From: JAJPKK01 sp963802745
Lineage (GTDB): Bacteria > Pseudomonadota > Alphaproteobacteria > Rhizobiales > Xanthobacteraceae
Direction of reading: 5' to 3'
Assembly: GCA_963802745.1 (NCBI GenBank)
Contig: CAWDKL010000048.1
Coordinates: forward strand, 1-64,000
DNA: 64,000 bases
Position 1 is the stretch's first letter; every line of letters begins with the position of its first letter. The position numbers and the translations under genes are program-made. Of this stretch, positions 28,797 to 37,789 are shown one piece after another. The notes beneath the pieces were generated by a model. It searched no databases. It was not told where the DNA came from and saw only the letters and a program-made list of their open reading frames with translations.

Positions 28797-29756
28797 ATGA
28801 TTGGACGTATCGTTGTCGTTCTCGCCGTGCTGGCCGCGTCGATAGCCGGTCTGCCCGCATCCGCCGCGGAAGCCTTGTTTCCGATCGGCTCGCGCATCGG
28901 GTTTGTTCCACCTCCGGGTTTCCAAGTCAGCAAGCGGTTTCCGGGCTTCGAAAATCCCGACGATGGCGGGTCGATGATCGTCCTCACCGTACCGCCGCAG
29001 GCCGTAGGCGAGATCGAATCATCGCTGACGCCCGAGACGGTGAAGCGCCAGGGCGTTATCGAGGACGCGCGCGAAACCCTCCCTCTCACTGACGGTAAGG
29101 CCGTGCTGGTGATGGGCACGGAGGACGACAATGGGCAAAAATTCCGCAAGTGGATGTTCCTCGCCGAAATTCCCGAAGGCGCCGCTCTGGCGGCCGTGAA
29201 GGTGCCGGTGGCAGACCTCGGTACCTATACGGACGATGTCGTCAAGGCATCACTGGCCACGCTCGCCATCCGGTCGTCTGTCCCGGTCGAGGAACAGCTC
29301 AGCCTGCTGCCCTTCAAGCTGAACGAGCTTTCCGGTCTTTTCCCGGTCCGCGTTCTCCCCGGCGCCGGTGTGGTGTTGACCGACCCTCCCAAGGGCGATG
29401 CGGCGCCGAGCGACCAGCCCGTATTCGTGGCGACGATCGGCCAGGGCGGGCCGGAGCAGGCCGCCGAACGTGCCAGTTTCGCCCGCAATCTCCTAACCGG
29501 CCTGAGCGACATCAAGGATGTGCGCGTCGTCAGCGGCGACATGCTCCGGCTTGGCGGCGGGACGCTCCCCACCCATGAGATTCAAGCCGAAGCCCAAGAA
29601 GCCGGTACCGGCAAGCCGGTAAAACTCGTCCAATGGGTCCGGTTCGGACCCGGTGTGTACATTCGTATGGTTGGGGTCGTGCGTGCCGATCATTGGCTTG
29701 CGGCTTATCCACGGTTCCGCGCGGTGCGCGACGGGATCGCGCCGCGAACCCAGTAA
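28797..29756 (+). CDS. Secreted hypothetical protein
   Basis: 319 residues from ATG 28797, which has GGAGG seven to eight bases upstream; an open extension to 28773 lacks a ribosome site. Signal peptide residues 1-24 (VVVLAVLAASIAGLPASAAEA). The mature protein contains two similar lobes: the first begins FPIGSRIGFVPPPGFQVSKRFPGFENPDDGGSMIVL, the second ELSGLFPVRVLPGAGVVLTDPPK. Each starts with a short strand, a proline turn and a strand, as in conserved alphaproteobacterial periplasmic proteins of unknown function. Follows alkB after 43 bases, so possibly the same transcript. Confidence 0.68.
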   Translation: MIGRIVVVLAVLAASIAGLPASAAEALFPIGSRIGFVPPPGFQVSKRFPGFENPDDGGSMIVLTVPPQAVGEIESSLTPETVKRQGVIEDARETLPLTDGKAVLVMGTEDDNGQKFRKWMFLAEIPEGAALAAVKVPVADLGTYTDDVVKASLATLAIRSSVPVEEQLSLLPFKLNELSGLFPVRVLPGAGVVLTDPPKGDAAPSDQPVFVATIGQGGPEQAAERASFARNLLTGLSDIKDVRVVSGDMLRLGGGTLPTHEIQAEAQEAGTGKPVKLVQWVRFGPGVYIRMVGVVRADHWLAAYPRFRAVRDGIAPRTQ

Positions 29757-29791
29757 CGCCGCAAGCTCAGGCGCTGCAGCCCCGCGGGTGG

Positions 29792-30373
29792 TCAGTTCAA
29801 TTGCTGCTCACCCACGGTTTGTTGGGGCGGTGCGGCCTTTGGGCCACCTTTGGAGACCCCGACCATGGCGGGCCGCAGTACCCGGTCCGCTATAACGTAG
29901 CCCGGTTGCACGACCTGAACCACACAGCCGGCCGGTACATTGGCGTCCGGCACTTCGAACATCGCCTGATGGAAATTGGGATCGAATTTCGCACCCAGCG
30001 GATCGAGCCGTTTGACGCCGTGCTTGTCCAGCACCTTGAGCATCTCGCGTTCGGTCAGTTCGACCCCTTCCAGCAAAGCCTTGGCGGGTCCCTCGGTGAG
30101 GCCCCCGGCGTCGCTGGCGGCCTGCAAGGCCCGCCGGATATTGTCCGCCACCCCGATCACGTCGCGTGCGAAGCTGGTGATGGCATAGGTACGGGTATCC
30201 GCCATCTCCCGTTCGGTGCGGCGGCGCAAATTTTCCATATCGGCCAGCGAACGCAGCAACTTGTCTTTGTGATCGGCCAGTTCCTTGCTCAAAGTCTCCA
30301 ATTCCTCGCGCGCGCCGGCCGTCCCGTTCTCCGGAGATGCCTCATTGCTATTGGCGGCAGTCACATCCGTCAT
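29792..30373 (-). CDS. grpE: Nucleotide exchange factor GrpE
   Basis: 193 residues. A long N-terminal coiled coil (ELETLSKELADHKDKLLRSLADMENLRRRTEREM) leads into the GrpE head with VIGVADNIRRAL, LLEGVELTEREMLKVLDKHGVKRLDPLGAKFDPNFHQAMFEV and the terminal VVQVVQPGYVIADRVLRPAMVGVSK. It releases ADP from DnaK. It follows hrcA on the minus strand across a 174-bp gap. Confidence 0.97.
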   Translation of the reverse strand: MTDVTAANSNEASPENGTAGAREELETLSKELADHKDKLLRSLADMENLRRRTEREMADTRTYAITSFARDVIGVADNIRRALQAASDAGGLTEGPAKALLEGVELTEREMLKVLDKHGVKRLDPLGAKFDPNFHQAMFEVPDANVPAGCVVQVVQPGYVIADRVLRPAMVGVSKGGPKAAPPQQTVGEQQLN

Positions 30374-30547
30374 CGATCGGTTCCCTGCACTATCATCGGT
30401 AAATCGGCTCGGATATCGACACTAGGCGGGCAAAAATCAAGCGCATAGCCAAGCCGCACCTGAGGCACCCCAAATATGTATGCATAAGTCAGGCTTAGCG
30501 GAGAGGCAAATAATCCCGCTGCGGCAAGACCAAGTCGGATCGGCGCC

Positions 30548-31637
30548 TCACGGCGCAGCGAGCAGCTTGCCGACGATTTTGGCGGTGTAATCGACCATGG
30601 GGACGATGCGGGCGTAGTTGAGCCGGGTCGGTCCGATGACTCCGATGACGCCTACGATGCCGCCGGTCGAATCCCGGTACGGTGCGATGATGGTGGAGGA
30701 ACCCGACAGCGAGAACAGCTTGTTCTCCGACCCGATGAAAATGCGGACGCCTTCGGCGCGTTCGGCCCGCCCGAGCAGATCCGCGACGCCCTTCTTGGTC
30801 TCGAGTTCGTCGAACAGCCGCCGCACCCTCTCCAAATCGTCGACCGCCTTGAGATCGTCGAGCAGGTTGGCATGCCCGCGCACGATCAGCCTGCGTTCGT
30901 CGCGCTCCCCGCCCGACCAGCTGGCGAGACCCGCCGCCACGATTTTTTGGGTCAGCTGGTCGAGTTCGGCGCGGCCGGCTTCCATGGCCTTTTCAAGCTC
31001 GGCCTTGGCCTCCGCCAGCGTCTTGCCGCGAATATGGGCGTTGAGGAAATTGCCCGCCTCGATGAGCGTCGAACGTGGGTAGCCCGATGGGCAGATTGAG
31101 GATGCGGTTCTCGACTTGGCCGTCTTCGGCCACCAGCACGACAAGCGCACGTTCGGGTTCGAGCCGGACGAATTCGATGTGCTTGATGCGCACATTGGCC
31201 TTGGCGGTCAGCACCACCGCGGCCGCATGCGCCAGACCCGATAACAGCCCCGAGGCTTCCGTCAGCACGTTTTCGACCGTTTTTCCCGCCGCTGCAACCT
31301 GACCTTCGATGGCGCGGCGGTCCTGGTCGCTCAGATCGCCGATTTGCATCAGCGCGTTGACGAAGAATCGCAGGCCGAGCTCGGTCGGCAGCCGTCCGGC
31401 CGAGGTGTGGGGCGCATAGATGAGGCCCAGCTGATCGAGATCCTGCATGACGTTGCGCACCGAGGCGGGCGACAGCGTCATCGGGATGATTCGCGCCAGA
31501 TTGCGCGAGCCGACCGGCTCGCCGGTTGCCAGATAGCTTTCCACGATCTGGCGAAAAATCTCGCGCGACCGCTCGTTGAGCTGACCGAGGCTGATTTCGC
31601 TGGATCCGATCGGGACGTCTTGAGACACGGAGCGCAT
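30548..31637 (-). pseudogene. hrcA: Heat-inducible repressor HrcA, single-base frameshift
   Basis: From ATG 31637 the N-terminal winged helix reads SREIFRQIVESYLATGEPVGSRNLARIIPMTLSPASVRNVMQDL, as in all HrcA proteins. The frame is good to NRILNLPIGLP near 31075, then shifts; the conserved continuation STLIEAGNFLNAHIRGKTLAEA and the C-terminal GSSTIIAPY…GVIGVIGPTRLNYARIVPMVDYTAK are in another frame down to 30548. One surplus base (about 31072, in a TTC) explains everything. HrcA binds CIRCE elements and represses chaperone genes. If real, repression would be lost; a consensus error is equally possible. Confidence 0.88.
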
Positions 31638-31813
31638 TACCAAACAATGTCCTTGAACAGCGATATTTGTCCATTCGCGATCACGGGCACAAGGCCGCCG
31701 CCTATGATTGGTCGGATCGCCGGCTGGGACTTGTGCGGCGGCGCCTGCGAACCTAAAAGCCAAGCTGGCGGCATTGCATACAACACACTTTCATGTCCGC
31801 CGCGGGAGACCCC

Positions 31814-32527
31814 ATGCGACCCAGCCACCGCCAGCCCGATGAACTGCGTGCCGTCTCGCTCGAGCGCGGGGTCGTCAAATATGCGGAAGGCTCCTGCTTC
31901 GTGAAATTCGGCGATACCCATGTATTGGTAACGGCGACACTCGAGGACCGCCTCCCGCCATGGCTCAAGGGCCAGGCGCGCGGGTGGATCACGGCCGAAT
32001 ACGGCATGCTGCCGCGCGCCACCCTGGAGCGGACGCGGCGCGAAGCCTCCGCCGGCAAGCAGGGCGGCCGTACCGTCGAAATTCAGCGGCTGATCGGCCG
32101 CAGCCTGCGCGCCGTGGTCGATTTGGAAGTGCTCGGCGAACGCCAGATCACCATCGACTGCGACGTGATCCAGGCCGATGGCGGCACCCGTACGGCCTCG
32201 ATCACCGGGGCGTGGGTCGCCCTGTACGACTGCATAGCCTGGATGAAGACGCGCGACATGCTGAGGACGTCGCCGCTGCGCGAGCACGTCGCCGCCATTT
32301 CGTGCGGCATCTGTGCCGGGACGGCGGTGCTCGACCTCGACTATGCGGAGGACTCCGGCGCCGACACCGACGCCAATTTCGTGCTCACAAGCAGCGGCGG
32401 CATCGTGGAAATCCAGGGCACGGCGGAAAAGACGCCGTTCACCGAGGTGCAACTGCTGGCGTTGCTGGCGCTGGCCCGCAAGGGTGTCGGCAAGCTCATC
32501 GACTTGCAGAAGATGGCGGTGATGTGA
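31814..32527 (+). CDS. rph: Ribonuclease PH
   Basis: 237 residues from ATG 31814 (MRPSHRQPDELRAVSLERG), behind GGGAGA; an ATG 21 bases earlier is less likely. It is a phosphorolytic exoribonuclease trimming tRNA 3' ends. Conserved: GSCFVKFGDTHVLVTATLEDRLPPW, GWITAEYGMLPRATLERTRREA, RTVEIQRLIGRSLRAVVDLEVLGERQITIDCDVIQADGGTRTASITGA, and EIQGTAEKTPF. Divergent from hrcA and overlapping rdgB by four bases. Confidence 0.97.
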   Translation: MRPSHRQPDELRAVSLERGVVKYAEGSCFVKFGDTHVLVTATLEDRLPPWLKGQARGWITAEYGMLPRATLERTRREASAGKQGGRTVEIQRLIGRSLRAVVDLEVLGERQITIDCDVIQADGGTRTASITGAWVALYDCIAWMKTRDMLRTSPLREHVAAISCGICAGTAVLDLDYAEDSGADTDANFVLTSSGGIVEIQGTAEKTPFTEVQLLALLALARKGVGKLIDLQKMAVM

Positions 32528-33186
32528 GCTTGGGAGACCCGCATCGGCCGCACCATCGCCGGATCACCGGTCGCCTGGTGATCGCGACCCACAATCCCGG
32601 CAAACTGCGCGAGATGCGGGAGCTGCTCGCGCCTTATGGGGTTGACGCCGTTGCGGCCGCCGAGCTCGGCCTCGGCGAGCCGGAGGAAACCGGCGCGAGC
32701 TTTGGCGAGAATGCCCGCATCAAGGCCGTGGCGGCGGCCATGGCGGCGCGGCTGCCGGCGTTCGCCGACGATTCCGGGCTGGTGGTCGAAGCGCTCGGCG
32801 GAGCGCCGGGCATCCACTCGGCGCGCTGGGCCAGGCCGGGCAAGGATTTCGCCGCCGCGATGCGGGAGATCGAAAACCGCTTGCGCGCACAGGGCGCGAC
32901 GGCCCCGGCGGCCCGGGCTGCGCACTTCGTCTCGGCGCTCTGCGTGGCCTGGCCGGACGGCCATCTGGAGGCATTTGAGGGCCGGGTGGACGGGACCTTG
33001 GTCTGGCCGCCGCGGGGCAGCATGGGGTTCGGCTACGATCCGATGTTCCTTCCCGACGGATATGAGCTTACATTCGGCGAGATGACCAGCGAGGCGAAAC
33101 ATGGCCTGCCGCCGCGGGGGCTCGGCCTGTCGCACCGGGCGCGGGCTTTCGTGACCCTCGCGGCGGCCTGCCTGCAAGATGTGTGA
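32524..33186 (+). CDS. rdgB: dITP/XTP pyrophosphatase (non-canonical purine NTPase)
   Basis: 220 residues. GTG start at 32524 overlaps the rph stop (GTGA), giving translational coupling. It hydrolyses dITP, XTP and dUTP-like nucleotides to keep them out of DNA. Signatures: VIATHNPGKLREMRELL, ETGASFGENARIKA, FADDSGLVVEALGGAPGIHSARWA, GSMGFGYDPMF, and SHRARAF at the C-terminus. Its end overlaps the hemW start by eight bases. Confidence 0.96.
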   Translation: MSLGDPHRPHHRRITGRLVIATHNPGKLREMRELLAPYGVDAVAAAELGLGEPEETGASFGENARIKAVAAAMAARLPAFADDSGLVVEALGGAPGIHSARWARPGKDFAAAMREIENRLRAQGATAPAARAAHFVSALCVAWPDGHLEAFEGRVDGTLVWPPRGSMGFGYDPMFLPDGYELTFGEMTSEAKHGLPPRGLGLSHRARAFVTLAAACLQDV

Positions 33187-34363
33187 AGCTCTCGTCACGA
33201 AGCGCGACGCCTCGACTGTCGCGGAGCCGATGTTCGGCGTCTATGTCCATTGGCCGTTCTGCCGGTCGAAATGCCCGTATTGCGATTTCAACAGCCATGT
33301 CCGCCACGGCGGCATCGACCAGGCGCGGTACGTACGTGCCTACGCGGCGGAGATCGCGGAAACGGCCGCCCGCATTCCCGGCCGCACCGTATCGAGTATC
33401 TTTTTCGGCGGCGGCACGCCGTCTCTGATGGAGCCGGCGACGGTTGCGGCCATTCTGGATGCGATTGCGGCGCATTGGACGATCGCGGACGATATCGAGA
33501 TTACCCTGGAGGCCAATCCGACCAGCGTCGAGGCCGGTCGATTTGCCGGCTACCGGGCGGCCGGCGTCAACCGGGTGTCGCTGGGCGTCCAGGCGCTCGA
33601 CGATGCGGCGCTCGCGGCGCTTGGGCGCACCCACTCCGCGCGCGAGGCGCTGGACGCGGTGGCGATCGCGCGAAAAATCTTTGCACGCTATTCCTTCGAC
33701 CTGATCTATGCCCGGCCCGGCCAGACCGTGCCGGCTTGGCGCGCCGAACTGAAAGCCGCCATCGCGGAGGCTGCCGAGCATTTGTCGCTCTACCAGCTCA
33801 CCATCGAGCCGGAGACGCCGTTTGCCGCCCTTCACGCCGCCGGCAAGCTTGCGGTGCCGGACGACGATCACGCGCGCACGCTCTACGATGTGACCCAGGA
33901 GGTCTGCGCCGCCGCGGGCCTGCCGGCTTACGAGATTTCGAACCACGCCCGCCCCGGCGCCGAATGCCGCCACAACCTCGTCTACTGGCGCTACCGCGAA
34001 TATGCCGGCATCGGCCCCGGCGCCCATGGCCGCCTCGATATCGCCGGTGAACGCCGTGCCACTGCGACGGAAAAGCGGCCGGAGGCATGGCTCGCGCAGG
34101 TCGAAGCGCAGGGACACGGCCGCACCATCGATGAACCGCTGTCGCGCGCCCAAGCCGGCGACGAATTTCTGCTCATGGGCCTGCGGCTCGCCGAAGGCAT
34201 CGATCTGGCGCGTTTCCAAGCCCTGGCCGCGGCGCCGCTCGCCACCGGGCCGATTGCGGAACTCGCTCGCCTCGGCTTCGTAGAAACGATGGACGGGCGT
34301 CTGTGCGTCACGCCGGCCGGATTTCCGCTCCTGAACGCCATCGTGACGGAGCTTGCGGCCTGA
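33179..34363 (+). CDS. hemW: Radical SAM heme chaperone HemW
   Basis: 394 residues. The N-terminal radical-SAM site is FCRSKCPYCDFNSH (CxxxCxxC). It lacks the extra fourth cysteine of true oxygen-independent coproporphyrinogen oxidase HemN, so HemW, a heme-delivery protein, is the better call. Other family motifs: SIFFGGGTPSLM, ITLEANPTS, GVNRVSLGVQALDD, FDLIYARPGQT, LSLYQLTIEPETPF, YEISNHARPGAECRHNLVYWRYREYAGIGPGAHGR. Third gene of the rph-rdgB-hemW operon. Confidence 0.94.
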   Translation: MCEALVTKRDASTVAEPMFGVYVHWPFCRSKCPYCDFNSHVRHGGIDQARYVRAYAAEIAETAARIPGRTVSSIFFGGGTPSLMEPATVAAILDAIAAHWTIADDIEITLEANPTSVEAGRFAGYRAAGVNRVSLGVQALDDAALAALGRTHSAREALDAVAIARKIFARYSFDLIYARPGQTVPAWRAELKAAIAEAAEHLSLYQLTIEPETPFAALHAAGKLAVPDDDHARTLYDVTQEVCAAAGLPAYEISNHARPGAECRHNLVYWRYREYAGIGPGAHGRLDIAGERRATATEKRPEAWLAQVEAQGHGRTIDEPLSRAQAGDEFLLMGLRLAEGIDLARFQALAAAPLATGPIAELARLGFVETMDGRLCVTPAGFPLLNAIVTELAA

Positions 34364-34562
34364 GGGCCGCGGCCGCTGCGGCGGCTTTCGCGGGACCGCG
34401 CGATCGATGATCGCTGCACCATCTTGGATACGTTGGTCGCGCTAGGCGACCCGGAGCTGAAGATGGGAGCGTCGCCGCTCACGCTTGTGGCACGCGAGCA
34501 CGAAAGCGACCTGCGATCGGTGCGTCCTGCTCCGGCGTAGGCGGTCCCCGCGCCCCTTAGCC

Positions 34563-35544
34563 TTAATTCGCCTTGATGCCGGCCGCCTGCGCCACTTTTG
34601 CCCATTTGGCGATTTCGCTGCGCAGATAGGCCGCGAATGCTTCAGGCGAAGTCGCCGGCCAGGATGGCGCCCTGGGAACTGAGCTTGTCCCGCACCTCCT
34701 GCGTCTTCAGGGCGGCGACCGCGGCGGCATTCAATTTGGCGATGATCGCCCCTGGCGTGCGGGCCGGTGCCACCATGCCGTACCAGTTGTCGGCCTCGAT
34801 CTGCGGATAGCCGCTCTCCGCCATGGTCGGCAGGTCCGGCAGCGCCGCTATCCGCAGCTGGCCGCCCACCGCAATCGCCCGAATGACACCGGACTGGATC
34901 TGCGGCAGCAGCGCCGGTACGTCGAGGAACATGATCTCGACCTGATGGCCGACCAGGTCGTTCAACGCCAGCGCCGCGCCCCGGTAGGGCACGTGGACGA
35001 TGTCGATGCCGGCGCTGATACGCAACAATTCACCGGCCAGATGCGGCATGCTGCCCGGACCGGTCGTGCCGTAATTGATGACGCCGGGCCGCGCCTTGGC
35101 GAGCGCGACCAATTCGCGCACGTTCGCTACCGGCAGCGTGGTCGAAGCGACGAGCAGTTCCGGGACTTTGGCCACCAGCGTGACCGGCGCGAGGTCTTTC
35201 ACGGGATCGTAGGGTAGCTTGGCTTGCAGGCTGGAACTGATGGCGAGCGCGCCGGCACTACTGATCGCGATCGCATAGCCGTCGGGTTCGGCCTTCGCCA
35301 CGTTGTCGGTGCCGATTACGCCGCCGGCGCCGCCGCGGTTGTCGATGATGACCAGCTGGCCGAGCAACTCCTGCATCTTCTGCCCGACTACGCGGCCGAT
35401 GATGTCGTTCGGCCCGCCCGGCGGAAACGGCACCACCAGGCGGATCGGCTTGACGGGGTAATCCTTGAGCCCCTCTTGGGCATGCGCCCGCAACGGCGCG
35501 GCCGCCAGCGCCAGAACCACCACTATGTGCCAGAATTTCCGCAT
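34563..35544 (-). pseudogene. Bug/TctC-family binding protein, frameshifted near the C-terminus
   Basis: Signal peptide (WHIVVVLALAAAPLRAHAQ) and Bug motifs: DYPVKPIRLVVPFPPGGPNDIIGRVV, IDNRGGAGGVIGTDNVAKAEPDGYAIAISS, VINYGTTGPGSMPHLAGELL. The frame stops at 34642 (AGDFA), about 26 codons early. The expected family ending PEAFAAYLRSEIAKWAKVAQAAGIKAN reads on in another frame to TAA at 34563. One missing base near 34644 explains it. A late truncation may still leave a folded receptor. It would bind a small organic anion; no membrane partner adjacent. Confidence 0.85.
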
Positions 35545-35689
35545 GGCCGCCTCGCGTTCCCCGCCCGCCTCGGATTTGCTGTTGGTTTTATCGCCACGCA
35601 GCTTATCACCGACCCGGCCATGATGCTAACAGACACAAGTCGCCGCTTCATCGCCCCCCGACGCGGCTCCGCTGCGTGGATTTCCCCTA

Positions 35690-36532
35690 ATGACGCACCC
35701 CGAACGCTTTCTCCTGGCCGGTGTCATGGGCTGGCCCGTGATGCATTCGCGCTCGCCGAAAATTCACAATCATTGGTTTGCCCGCCATGGCCTGGCCGGA
35801 ACCTATGTGCCGCTGGCGATCCGGCCCGAGGGTCTTCGCGCGGCGCTGCATGCGCTGCCGGCGCTGGGCTTTGCGGGCTGCAATCTGACCATTCCGCACA
35901 AGGAGACTGCTTTCGATATCGTCGATCGGGTCGATCCGGTGGCGCGGCGGATCGGGGCGATCAACTGCGTGGTGGTCGCGCCCGACGGCACGCTCGACGG
36001 CCGCAACTATGACGGCTTCGGCTATGTCGAGAGCATTCGCGAGGCCTATCCGGATTGGCGCGCCGATGCGGGTCCGGTCGTGGTCATCGGGGCCGGCGGC
36101 GGAGCGCGCGCCGTGCTGGTGAGCCTGGCGGATCAGGGCGCGCCGGAGATCCGGCTGATCAACCGGTCGCCGCAGCGCGCGCCGGCGCTGGCGCTGGAGT
36201 TGGGCGGCCCGATCCGGGCGGTGGCGTGGGAGGATCGCCAGGCGGCACTTCATGGTGCCGCCATGCTGGTCAATACCACGAGCCAGGGCATGGCCGGACA
36301 GCCGCCGCTTGATCTTGCGCTCGACACGCTACCGGTATCGGCCCTGGTCTCCGACATCGTGTACATCCCACGCAAATCCCCGCTGCTGGCGGCGGCGCGG
36401 CAGCGCGGCAACCGCACCGTCAACGGGCTCGGCATGCTGCTCCACCAGGCACGGCCGGCGTTTGCGGCGTGGTTCGGCGTCATGCCGGAGGTCACGGCGG
36501 AATTGCGCGCCATGATCGAGGCGACGATTTAA
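35690..36532 (+). CDS. aroE: Shikimate dehydrogenase-like protein (AroE family)
   Basis: 280 residues. Substrate-binding serines in GWPVMHSRSPKIHNHW, catalytic Lys in NLTIPHKETAF, NADP-binding loop VVIGAGGGARAVLVSLADQGA, and terminal NGLGMLLHQARPAFAAWFG. It reduces 3-dehydroshikimate in the aromatic pathway if orthodox. The usual NTDG substrate motif reads RNYDGFG, with Tyr for Thr, as in AroE-like side branches. It may be an accessory shikimate/quinate-type enzyme rather than the housekeeping copy. No other aro genes nearby. Confidence 0.85.
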   Translation: MTHPERFLLAGVMGWPVMHSRSPKIHNHWFARHGLAGTYVPLAIRPEGLRAALHALPALGFAGCNLTIPHKETAFDIVDRVDPVARRIGAINCVVVAPDGTLDGRNYDGFGYVESIREAYPDWRADAGPVVVIGAGGGARAVLVSLADQGAPEIRLINRSPQRAPALALELGGPIRAVAWEDRQAALHGAAMLVNTTSQGMAGQPPLDLALDTLPVSALVSDIVYIPRKSPLLAAARQRGNRTVNGLGMLLHQARPAFAAWFGVMPEVTAELRAMIEATI

Positions 36533-36590
36533 GTCGTAGAAAGTTAATCGACTGGCGGGTCTGCCCCGGGGCGCCTCACCGCCGCCGCGT

Positions 36591-36710
36591 CGTGGCCGGG
36601 CTTGTCCCGGCCACCTCGTTCGTTCAGGCGCTGGCCGGCCTTATCCGATCAGGGCAGGCAAAGTATTTGTCATCGGGGTGGACGGGGCAGGCCCGGCCAA
36701 CACACCCTAC
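36591..36710. repeat. Dispersed intergenic repeat, type B-like
   Basis: TGGCCGGGCTTGTCCCGGCCAC forms one hairpin, then a spacer, then GGGGCAGGCCCGGCCAACAC. It shares the first module with repeats at 9185-9277 and 39913-40009. It occupies the gap (36533-36744) between aroE and the AbiEii-like gene. Confidence 0.55.
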
Positions 36711-36744
36711 CAACACCCGGAACCAAGGACGGGCGGGCGTGATG

Positions 36745-37731
36745 TTACGGCCTGGACGCATCACGTATGGCGTCCTCCACGAACTCATCCATCTCGGCGT
36801 TGGCGGCGGCGTACACCTCCCGTGCATGCCGATAGGCTTTTGCCAATGTATCGTCAGGAATCTCAAAAGCGATCGCCAGGCGCATTAGCGTGGAGAGGCT
36901 CACGTCGCTGAACAGCGCCATGATGTGGGACGGCTCGCCCGCTCCGCTGATCAGCATCCGCCGCAGATCGGTCCGCGTCACCGGGATCGTGCTGGCGTTG
37001 CGGATCGCGGACAGCGCCGTGGCGGCGGGATCTGTTGCGGCACGGCCGTCCGCTGAAGCATTATCGCTCAACAGGTTCATAACCAGCCGCTGCGCGGAGG
37101 CAACCATTGTCTCCACGACACTACCGTAATCCCCGACCGGCACGATGCGATCGCCCAGCTTATCGGGCGGCAGCCGGGACATCTGATCGAGGCGGCGAAG
37201 CCAAATGTCTTTTTTGGCGGCGGCGGCCGTTAAGGCGTCCACCGCGGACGTTCGGTCACGTTCGGCCGCAACCACCAGATCGAATACGTCGCGCGGCTGC
37301 AGCCTTTCCGCCCTGAAAAACAGCTTCTTGGCCAGAATCTCCGTGGTCGTTTCGAGCCGGAACGTCCGCCCCATGAACTCGAGCGTCTCGCGCGGCGCCG
37401 CATCCGTCACGGCGCCGGCCACCACGAAATCGATGTCGCCATGCGGCAGCACCAGCTTGATGCCGTTGGCCTGCTCGACATAGTCGGTCACCATCGCGGC
37501 CGTGGTCTCGTTCAGCCGAGGCGTCAGCAGCGACAGCCATTGTACGTCGTGCAGAAAAAAGTCGATGTCCCGGCTGAGGCGGTGTTCGAACCGGAACATC
37601 AGCACGGTGCCGCCGCCGATCACCACATCGGGGCTGCCGAAGCCCTTATCGTCGAGATCGTCGAAGATCGCGACGGCGGACGCAAGAATGCGCTGCCAGC
37701 TGTTACGGTTGATGCCTTGCTTCGGGCTCAT
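36745..37731 (-). CDS. AbiEii/AbiGii-like nucleotidyltransferase, orphan
   Basis: 328 residues from ATG 37731 (MSPKQGINRNSW); the frame extends 11 codons upstream without a ribosome site. The DNA-polymerase-beta-fold signature is VVIGGGTVLMFRFEHRLSRDIDFFL (G-G-T … R-x-S-x-D-I-D-F), then IDFVVAGAVTD as the third acidic strand and TTTEILAKKLFFRAERLQPRDVFDLVVA, a lysine-containing helix typical of AbiEii toxins. AbiEii proteins transfer nucleotides to tRNA or other targets and act in abortive phage infection. The AbiEi antitoxin partner is missing on both sides. The ~150-residue C-terminal tail has helical, regulator-like sequence. Orphan toxin-like or cellular role, undecided. Confidence 0.75.
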   Translation of the reverse strand: MSPKQGINRNSWQRILASAVAIFDDLDDKGFGSPDVVIGGGTVLMFRFEHRLSRDIDFFLHDVQWLSLLTPRLNETTAAMVTDYVEQANGIKLVLPHGDIDFVVAGAVTDAAPRETLEFMGRTFRLETTTEILAKKLFFRAERLQPRDVFDLVVAAERDRTSAVDALTAAAAKKDIWLRRLDQMSRLPPDKLGDRIVPVGDYGSVVETMVASAQRLVMNLLSDNASADGRAATDPAATALSAIRNASTIPVTRTDLRRMLISGAGEPSHIMALFSDVSLSTLMRLAIAFEIPDDTLAKAYRHAREVYAAANAEMDEFVEDAIRDASRP

Positions 37732-37789
37732 GACCGGTCTCGGGTTTTCGCGGCGGTGCGGCAACCGTCGGCGCCGGCCGCCAAGGTCC

